Shown here: piece by piece, positions 6,016 through 11,881 of the stretch | How the letters are laid out: each line of letters begins with the position of its first letter | Numbering within the stretch: position 1 is the first letter of the stretch | Assembly (NCBI GenBank): GCA_017889845.1 | Contig: JAGGAJ010000039.1 | Coordinates: 1 to 11,881 of the forward strand | Source: Deltaproteobacteria bacterium | GTDB lineage: Bacteria > Desulfobacterota > Deferrimicrobia > Deferrimicrobiales > Deferrimicrobiaceae | Reading direction: 5' to 3' | DNA length: 11,881 nucleotides | Notes under the pieces: model-generated | Database searches by the model: none | The model's input: the letters and a program-made list of their open reading frames with translations, nothing else | What the model was told of the DNA's origin: nothing | Translations under genes and position numbers: made by a program

Positions 6016-7677
6016 ATGCGGAACAGACGGGTTCAATCCCTTGGGGGCGCCGTACTCCGTGCCGCCCTTTCCCTATTCGTTCTCGTTATCCTCATTCCGG
6101 CCTACACCTCGGTTGCCGCCGGCTATCCTCGCCGGGTCGCGGTCGCCCCTTTCGTCTCCCTGGCGAAGGAGGACATCGGCTCGACGGTGGCGGTCCTCCC
6201 CCGGCTCCTGGCTTCCCGCCTGATGGCGCTGGCAGGGGCCGACGTCCTCCTCATCCCCCCCGGCGGGAAGGCCCCGGAGGAGGCGGCGAAGGAGGCAAAA
6301 TACCCCCTGCTGCTCCAGGGGACCGTATCCAAGCTCGGGAAAGGGTACAGCATCGACACGACGGTGACCGACCTGGCCACCGGCGGATCCGCCGGGGCGT
6401 TCTTCACCGCCGCGGCGACGGAGGACGACATCATCCTCCAGCTGGGAGTACTTTCGGGCGAGATCGCGGAGAAGCTGTTCGGGGTGCAGGGGGCGATCCG
6501 GGCCGTTTCGCCGTCCCCCCCGCCGGCCGCCGCTCCCGTCCCGGCGGCTCCGCCGGCGGGAGCCGCCGCGGTGACCGCCTTCCCCGCCGTCGGAGCAGCA
6601 GCCGCCCCCGCCACGCCTCCTTCCCCCGCGGCCTCCACCGTGGCGGAGGGGTGGGTCCCCTCCTCCCTGAAGAAGGTCGGCCAGTCCGACAAGATCGCCG
6701 ACGAGATCCACGGCGTCGTCGCCGGAGACGTAGACGCGGCAGGGGAGGGGGAGGTCGTGACGTACGGTCGGAATGCCATTTACGTCTACCGCGTCAAGGG
6801 GAACGAGGTACTCCCGTACACGCGGATCACCCGGTCGGTCTCTCACCAGATCCTGAACGTCGAGGCGGTAGACCTCGACGGGGACGGGAAGAAGGACCTG
6901 GTCGTCACGGACCGGGAGGGGGACCGGCTGGTCTCCTTCGTCATGTTGCGGAAGGGGGACGGCTTCGTGGAGGTACCCGGGACCTCCCCGTACTTCCTGG
7001 TGGACACGCGGCATGCAGCCGGCAAGGTGGTCCTGGCCGGCCAGCGGCAGGGAATCGGGGCGGAACCGTTCCAGGGGAAGTTATACCGGATGAAATGGGA
7101 CGGGAAGACGTTCTCGGAAGACAACGTTATTCCCATCGATACGGCGATCCTCCCGACCTCGACGGGCGGGGTCATCTCCCTGACGGCGGCCCGGTTCGAA
7201 CCCGAGGAGCGGTGGATATACGTGGACATCGAGGAGAAACTCCGCGTCCTTGACTCGGTGGGGAAAAGCGTATACAAGTCGAAAGATCGGTACGGGGCCG
7301 CCTCGGACGCCTTCCCGTACGGCGAGCCGGACCGCCTGACGGCGCAACGGCCTTTGATGCCGCTCCGGAAATCCCCGCGGGTTTCTGTGGGGACGAAAGG
7401 TGCTCCGATGGTGCTGGTCACCGAGGTGAAGAAGGGGGTCCTCGACAGCATGGCCGGCACCTTCGAATCTACCCGCATCGTGATCCTCGAATGGTCGGGC
7501 GGGGGATTCACGGAGCGGGCGTCGGCCCCCAAGAGCGACTTCTTCATATCCGGGGTGGACGCGATCGCGCCGGGAGGACTTCGAAAGGGGGGAAAGGTAG
7601 TCGCTTCCGTTATCCAGCACTCCGGGACGACGTGGCAGGCCAAGGCGAGCTACCTGGAACTGATCCAGGTCGAGTAA
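6016..7677 (+). CDS. Secreted FG-GAP/VCBS-like repeat protein with TolB/FlgO-like N-terminal domain
   Basis: A 553-residue exported protein of unassigned function. Residues 1-35 form a signal peptide: basic MRNRR, a hydrophobic core LRAALSLFVLVILIPAY and a probable cut after SVAA. Residues 38-157 (RRVAVAPFVSL onward, with LPRLLASRLMAL and YPLLLQGTVSKL) resemble the fold of TolB N-terminal, CsgG and FlgO proteins; this is a pattern judgement. A Pro/Ala-rich linker spans about 165-207. After it come propeller-like repeats: GVVAGDVDAAGEGEVVTYG (233-251) and VEAVDLDGDGKKDLVVTDR (282-300), the second with a canonical DxDGDGxxD calcium loop. The C-terminal half is beta-rich with no motif I recognise. 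ATG 6016 is the only start that keeps the signal peptide; only a weak, too-close GAGAG precedes it. It stands between mpl and the porin gene and likely sits in the periplasm or at the outer membrane. Confidence 0.8.
   Translation: MRNRRVQSLGGAVLRAALSLFVLVILIPAYTSVAAGYPRRVAVAPFVSLAKEDIGSTVAVLPRLLASRLMALAGADVLLIPPGGKAPEEAAKEAKYPLLLQGTVSKLGKGYSIDTTVTDLATGGSAGAFFTAAATEDDIILQLGVLSGEIAEKLFGVQGAIRAVSPSPPPAAAPVPAAPPAGAAAVTAFPAVGAAAAPATPPSPAASTVAEGWVPSSLKKVGQSDKIADEIHGVVAGDVDAAGEGEVVTYGRNAIYVYRVKGNEVLPYTRITRSVSHQILNVEAVDLDGDGKKDLVVTDREGDRLVSFVMLRKGDGFVEVPGTSPYFLVDTRHAAGKVVLAGQRQGIGAEPFQGKLYRMKWDGKTFSEDNVIPIDTAILPTSTGGVISLTAARFEPEERWIYVDIEEKLRVLDSVGKSVYKSKDRYGAASDAFPYGEPDRLTAQRPLMPLRKSPRVSVGTKGAPMVLVTEVKKGVLDSMAGTFESTRIVILEWSGGGFTERASAPKSDFFISGVDAIAPGGLRKGGKVVASVIQHSGTTWQAKASYLELIQVE
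6542..6568 (+). repeat. Perfect 10-bp inverted repeat in the Pro/Ala linker coding region
   Basis: CGGCGGCTCC (6542-6551) and GGAGCCGCCG (6559-6568) are exact inverse complements around a 7-base loop. The stretch codes for PAAPPAGAA, so it may only reflect GC-rich Pro and Ala codons. Confidence 0.6.
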
Positions 7678-7715
7678 TACGGAGGAAACGGGCCCCGGGG
7701 GAAGTGGAAAATTCC

Positions 7716-7743
7716 TTGACACAACGGACCTTGGGGTGATATT
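7716..7743 (+). promoter_or_regulatory. Promoter of the porin gene
   Basis: A perfect TTGACA at 7716-7721, a 16-base spacer and GATATT at 7738-7743 make the best sigma-70-type promoter in the window. RNA would begin near 7750, about 190 bases before the porin ATG. Confidence 0.6.
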
Positions 7744-7899
7744 CAGTGAAAAAAAACAAGGTTTTTAAAACGGCGCGTCTGGGGCGCGTGCCGGATATCG
7801 ACATACATCGGGAAACCAAATCGCGACGGGAGGAGGTGGTGGCGGGCAACGTGAAGGTACTGACGGAGAGTATTGCCGCTTTCTCGGAGGGGAAGACAG

Positions 7900-7919
7900 G
7901 CAGTTTAAAGCAGTTTAAA
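7900..7919 (+). repeat. Tandem 10-bp repeat GCAGTTTAAA
   Basis: Two exact, adjacent copies of GCAGTTTAAA at 7900-7909 and 7910-7919, each with a TTTAAA palindrome. The repeat is AT-rich in GC-rich surroundings and ends 7 bases before the ribosome site of the porin gene. One helical turn separates the copies. It could bind a regulator or keep the ribosome site unpaired. Confidence 0.65.
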
Positions 7920-7926
7920 TTTTTCG

Positions 7927-7933
7927 AGGAGGG
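7927..7933 (+). promoter_or_regulatory. Ribosome binding site deciding the porin start
   Basis: AGGAGGG lies 4 bases before ATG 7938, the start of a textbook signal peptide. This favours 7938 over the upstream in-frame GTG at 7746. Confidence 0.8.
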
Positions 7934-7937
7934 AAAC

Positions 7938-9392
7938 ATGCGGAAAGGCTTTCTGATGGTTCTGGCAGTTGCGCTGGTCGCGGTCCTGGCCGCCCCGGCG
8001 GTGGCGGGGACCGACATCAACGGGTTCTACCGCGCCAAGGGGTACGTTACCAACTTCGATTTCCCGGCTCCAGTAGCGATCACAAACGACATGCCCTCCG
8101 GCGGGTACGTCGAGCAGCGGTTCCGGATGCGGTTCTCCTTCGGCGAGGAGAACGTGAAGGCGGTGGCGTTCTTCGAAATCGATTTCGGCTCGTGGGGCGA
8201 TTCGGCAGGTAGCGCTCCCGCGACGCAAGGCGGGGCGGCCCGGAACACCGGCGGCGCGCTCGGCGGCGACAAGATCAACCTCGAGACGAAGAACGTCTAC
8301 GTCTGGTTCAAGGTCCCCAATACCTCCCTCGATTTCACGGTGGGCCTCCAGAACCAGACCGACAACATCTTCGGGCTCCTGTACGGCGGCGCCGACATGG
8401 CGGGGATCTTCGCCACCGGCAAGTACGAGCCCGTGAGCTGGAAACTCGGCTGGGCGAAGTGGTATGAGAACAACGTCCAGAGCTGGGACGACATGACCCT
8501 GTACATGGCCTCTGTGAGTTTCTCCCCGTCGAAGGACCTGAAGCTGGGCATTGGCGCTTACGGGATCCAGGACGACACGGGAAAGGTTCTCAGCGCGACC
8601 CAGCAGCCCTTCGGTCTTTTGGGTTTGCCCACCGTCTTCGGCGCTGCCGCGGCGAACACGAAATTGATCTACACGATTCCCGTCGACTTTGCGTGGTCCG
8701 GCTCGTGGGGGGCCCTCTCGGGGTTCGCCCTCTACCAGTTCGGTACGGTTGAATTCACCGATTCCACTATCAATGACGTCGACATCAGCGGCTGGGCGGC
8801 GGACCTGCGCGTGGACGCGAACCTCGGCCCCGGCAAGCTGTTCGTCGAGGGACTCGTTCTCAGCGGCGGCGACGGCAGCGGGGACAAGTACCAGTCGGTG
8901 GTCACCGCCAGCGACCTGGACTCTTCCCCCGGCGGGGACTCGGCCTTCACCCGGCTGGATTACCAGATCCTGATGGGGAACGCGGATGACGTCAACCAGA
9001 ACACCTGCCTCATCGGGTGCGCGGGGGCGGTTGGCAACAACGATAGCCCGGGGAACGGCGGCCGCGGAATGTGGACCATCGGGGCCGGCTACACCATGAA
9101 GGTGGCGGAGAAGACCACGGTGAAGTTCGGCGCCGGCTACCTTGCGGCGATGAAGAAGCTGCAGACTGATCGTTCAGACAGCGACACGGACATGGGTTGG
9201 GAATTAAACGCCAACCTAAACCACAACATCATGAAGGGTCTGGACTTCGGGCTGTACGGCGCGTACGCGCAGCTCGGCGACTTCTACAAGGGCGGGTCGC
9301 CCACCGGCACGGTGGTCACCACGGGTTCCGGCGCGAACAACGACCCCGACGACGTTTACTCTCTGTTCTTCCGCCTGAACTACGCGTTCTAA
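7938..9392 (+). CDS. Outer-membrane porin-like beta-barrel protein
   Basis: A 484-residue exported protein. Residues 1-23 are a signal peptide: MRK, hydrophobic GFLMVLAVALVAVLAAP and the cut site AVA before GTD. The mature part shows alternating aromatic/polar strands typical of barrels, for example QRFRMRFSF, NVYVWFKVPN, LDFTVGLQNQ and SLFFRLNYAF. It ends in Phe preceded by alternating hydrophobic residues, the signal read by the BamA assembly machine. Length and strand pattern fit a 14-18 strand general or anion porin; the exact family and substrate cannot be named. A loop holds two cysteines four apart (NTCLIGCAG), which could form a disulfide. It has its own promoter and a strong terminator, so it is probably a highly expressed single-gene unit. 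An in-frame GTG at 7746 would add 64 residues and bury the signal peptide; I consider that start unlikely. Confidence 0.87.
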   Translation: MRKGFLMVLAVALVAVLAAPAVAGTDINGFYRAKGYVTNFDFPAPVAITNDMPSGGYVEQRFRMRFSFGEENVKAVAFFEIDFGSWGDSAGSAPATQGGAARNTGGALGGDKINLETKNVYVWFKVPNTSLDFTVGLQNQTDNIFGLLYGGADMAGIFATGKYEPVSWKLGWAKWYENNVQSWDDMTLYMASVSFSPSKDLKLGIGAYGIQDDTGKVLSATQQPFGLLGLPTVFGAAAANTKLIYTIPVDFAWSGSWGALSGFALYQFGTVEFTDSTINDVDISGWAADLRVDANLGPGKLFVEGLVLSGGDGSGDKYQSVVTASDLDSSPGGDSAFTRLDYQILMGNADDVNQNTCLIGCAGAVGNNDSPGNGGRGMWTIGAGYTMKVAEKTTVKFGAGYLAAMKKLQTDRSDSDTDMGWELNANLNHNIMKGLDFGLYGAYAQLGDFYKGGSPTGTVVTTGSGANNDPDDVYSLFFRLNYAF

Positions 9393-9415
9393 GCGAAGCG
9401 GAAGCGGCTTTTCCG

Positions 9416-9456
9416 GAAGAGCCCCCGGGGGGAGACCCCGGGGGCTCTTCGTTTTT
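9416..9456 (+). terminator. Strong Rho-independent terminator after the porin gene
   Basis: A 15-bp perfect stem (9416-9430 with 9436-9450), a GGAGA loop, and then TTTTT at 9452-9456. It ends the porin transcript 24 bases after the stop codon and insulates ffh. Confidence 0.95.
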
Positions 9457-9461
9457 GCGGA

Positions 9462-9491
9462 TTGACGCGCCCACGCCCCATCCCCTATATT
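9462..9491 (+). promoter_or_regulatory. Promoter of the ffh-rpsP-rimM-trmD operon
   Basis: TTGACG at 9462-9467, an 18-base spacer and TATATT at 9486-9491. It lies directly after the terminator and gives a leader of about 30 bases before the ffh GTG. Confidence 0.6.
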
Positions 9492-9528
9492 TAATGGCTC
9501 GTTTCGAGCGATCGGAGGGCCGCACGGC

Positions 9529-10866
<1,338 letters not shown>

Positions 10867-10966
10867 TATCGGCCACGGCGGCGACATGGCGCTGTGTTTA
10901 TGAAATCGAACGCGCAAGAGTGTGGTACTGTAGCGAAATCCATACGACAGGCAGGAGGAACGGTTC

Positions 10967-11245
10967 ATGGCGGTGAAGATCCGGTTGGCGCGGACGGGGC
11001 GGAAGAAAATGGCCTACTACCGCGTGGTCGTGGCGGACTCGCAGATGCCCCGGGACGGGCGTTGCATCGCGTACGTCGGGACGTACGCCCCCCGGGAGAA
11101 CCCGGCGAAGGTCGTGATCGACGAGGCGGTGGTCCTTTCGTGGCTCGGCAAGGGCGCCCAGCCCACGGAGACGGTGAAGAGCCTGCTCAAGAAGCAGGGC
11201 ACGTGGAAGAAGTTCCAGGCGGGGAAAAGCACGACCCCGGCGTGA
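10967..11245 (+). CDS. rpsP: 30S ribosomal protein S16
   Basis: A 92-residue small-subunit protein that binds 16S rRNA and helps early 30S assembly. MAVKIRLARTGRKKMAYYRVVVADSQ and GTYAPRENP are the S16 signature. AGGAGG at 10953-10958 gives a strong ribosome site 8 bases from ATG. The 100-base gap after ffh (10867-10966) shows no convincing promoter, terminator or gene, so read-through from ffh is likely. The stop overlaps the start of rimM (GTGA). The KH-domain gene often found next in this cluster is absent. Confidence 0.98.
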   Translation: MAVKIRLARTGRKKMAYYRVVVADSQMPRDGRCIAYVGTYAPRENPAKVVIDEAVVLSWLGKGAQPTETVKSLLKKQGTWKKFQAGKSTTPA

Positions 11246-11751
11246 GCTTTATCGAGGTGGGCCGGGTGATCGGCCTTCACGGCGCCCGAGGGAAGGTCAA
11301 GGTGGCGGCGTTTTCGGGCGACACGTCCGGGTTGCTGGCCGCGAAGTCGTTGCGGATCGACGGCGGGCGGGAACCGGGGGCGGCGCGGGTATACGAGGTG
11401 GTCACGGCGCACCGCGCGGGCGGATGCGCCGTTTTCTCGTTGAAGGGGATCGGGACCGCGGAGGCCGCGGGTGCGCTTTCCGGCGCAGTCGTGTCCATGC
11501 GGCGCGATGAATTGCCGCCCCTGCCGGAGGACGAGTTCTACTGGGCGGACCTGGTGGGGTGCCGGGTGGTCAACGAGGAGGGGATCCCCCTCGGGGAAGT
11601 GATCGCGGTGGAGGCGGGGCCGGCCCACGACTGGCTGGTCGTGGCGCGTGCGTGCGGGGGGGAGGGCCTTCTCCCCGTGGTGGCGGCGTTCCTCCGGTCG
11701 GTCGACGTGGCGGCGCGGCGTGTGGTGGCGGTCCCGCCGGAGGGGTGGTAA
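11242..11751 (+). CDS. rimM: Ribosome maturation factor RimM
   Basis: A 169-residue factor that binds S19 and helps 16S rRNA processing and 30S head assembly. The N-terminal domain begins MSFIEVGRVIGLHGARGKVKV, the RimM opening. The C-terminal PRC-barrel part starts at EFYWADLVGCRVVNEEG and ends with LLPVVAAFLRSVDVAARRVVAVPPEG, matching the family's conserved end. The start is GTG 11242, which overlaps the rpsP stop (GTGA) and lacks a strong ribosome site, so translation is probably coupled to rpsP. The usual YYW-x-D motif is here FYWAD. Length is normal for the family. Confidence 0.95.
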   Translation: MSFIEVGRVIGLHGARGKVKVAAFSGDTSGLLAAKSLRIDGGREPGAARVYEVVTAHRAGGCAVFSLKGIGTAEAAGALSGAVVSMRRDELPPLPEDEFYWADLVGCRVVNEEGIPLGEVIAVEAGPAHDWLVVARACGGEGLLPVVAAFLRSVDVAARRVVAVPPEGW

Positions 11752-11758
11752 TAGCCTA

Positions 11759-11881
11759 GTGCGGGTCGACGTCCTGACGCTTTTCCCCGGGATGTTCACG
11801 GGGCCGCTGTCCCACAGCATCCTCGCCAAGGCGCGGGAGGCGGGGCTCCTGACCGTCGAGGCCCACGACCTGCGGCAGTAC
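11759..11881 (+). CDS. trmD: tRNA (guanine37-N1)-methyltransferase TrmD, N-terminal part (cut by right edge)
   Basis: The first 41 codons read MRVDVLTLFPGMFTGPLSHS and then ILAKAREAGLLTVEAHDLRQY, which is the TrmD N-terminus. TrmD methylates G37 next to the anticodon using S-adenosylmethionine through a trefoil-knot (SPOUT) fold and prevents frameshifting. Start GTG 11759 lies 7 bases after the rimM stop. GGAGGGG at 11739-11745 is a rather distant ribosome site. The position after rimM is the usual gene order. The catalytic part lies outside the window. Confidence 0.96.
   Translation, partial: MRVDVLTLFPGMFTGPLSHSILAKAREAGLLTVEAHDLRQY

Larger units (their letters stand above)
7750..7937 (+). 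other. Long 5' leader of the porin message (possible regulatory leader or N-terminal extension)
   Basis: This is the transcribed but probably untranslated stretch between the inferred transcription start and the porin ribosome site. It is less GC-rich than its surroundings. The porin frame stays open through it back to a GTG at 7746, which is preceded by GGGGTGAT. The 64 extra codons have a looser third-position GC bias than the neighbouring genes. I do not recognise a riboswitch class in it. A tandem GCAGTTTAAA repeat lies near its 3' end. Confidence 0.45.

Noticed and set aside
7690..7700. GGGCCCCGGGG palindrome after the FG-GAP protein gene as a terminator
   Set aside because: The stem is short with no proper loop, and no T-run follows.
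7746..7937. GTG 7746 as the start of the porin (548 residues)
   Set aside because: The signal peptide and strong ribosome site at 7938 are textbook, and the inferred transcription start lies after 7746. The extension is kept only as a finding.
7750..7937. c-di-GMP or other known riboswitch in the porin leader
   Set aside because: I could not find the conserved core sequences of the c-di-GMP-I class or another class I know.
10921..10931. TGTGGTACTGT as a promoter -10 for rpsP
   Set aside because: It matches the consensus at only about half the positions and has no -35 partner at normal spacing.

Overview
This is a very GC-rich stretch of a bacterial chromosome with dense, ordinary gene order. 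Gene content points to a Gram-negative of the Deltaproteobacteria/Desulfobacterota type. The clues are a System II cytochrome c maturation pair (CcsA/ResB), Mpl and LdcA murein recycling, an outer-membrane beta-barrel protein ending in Phe, and an ffh-rpsP-rimM-trmD block. The lineage is inferred from gene content and style, not from a search. All genes are on the + strand except the first.

Layout: (1) 1-845, minus strand: the N-terminal part of MutS2, running off the left edge. (2) 846-911: a short divergent promoter region. (3) 912-5982: five tightly overlapping genes, ccsA, resB, ldcA, a serine hydrolase of the beta-lactamase/CubicO type, and mpl. Every junction overlaps by 1-8 bases, so they are almost certainly one translationally coupled operon. 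It joins heme attachment to periplasmic cytochromes with recycling of cell-wall peptides: LdcA trims the tetrapeptide to a tripeptide and Mpl ligates the tripeptide back onto UDP-MurNAc. (4) 6016-7677: a secreted protein with a TolB/FlgO-like N-terminal domain, a Pro/Ala linker and an FG-GAP-like repeat region. (5) 7678-7937: a promoter and a leader of about 190 bases, then 7938-9392, an outer-membrane porin-like barrel protein with a signal peptide, closed by a textbook terminator at 9416-9456. (6) 9529 to the right edge: ffh, rpsP, rimM and the start of trmD, the classic SRP/ribosome maturation cluster, here without a KH-domain gene between rpsP and rimM.

The least ordinary points are: a two-copy 39-base palindromic repeat inserted in frame into the serine hydrolase just before its third active-site motif; a Thr in place of the usual Asp in the tryptophan-rich heme motif of CcsA; and the porin leader, which carries a tandem 10-bp repeat and an open in-frame extension with its own ribosome-binding-like sequence. 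I found no CRISPR array, tRNA, rRNA, insertion sequence or phage gene, and no clearly new multi-gene system. There is no gene-free stretch longer than 300 bases; the longest is 7678-7937.
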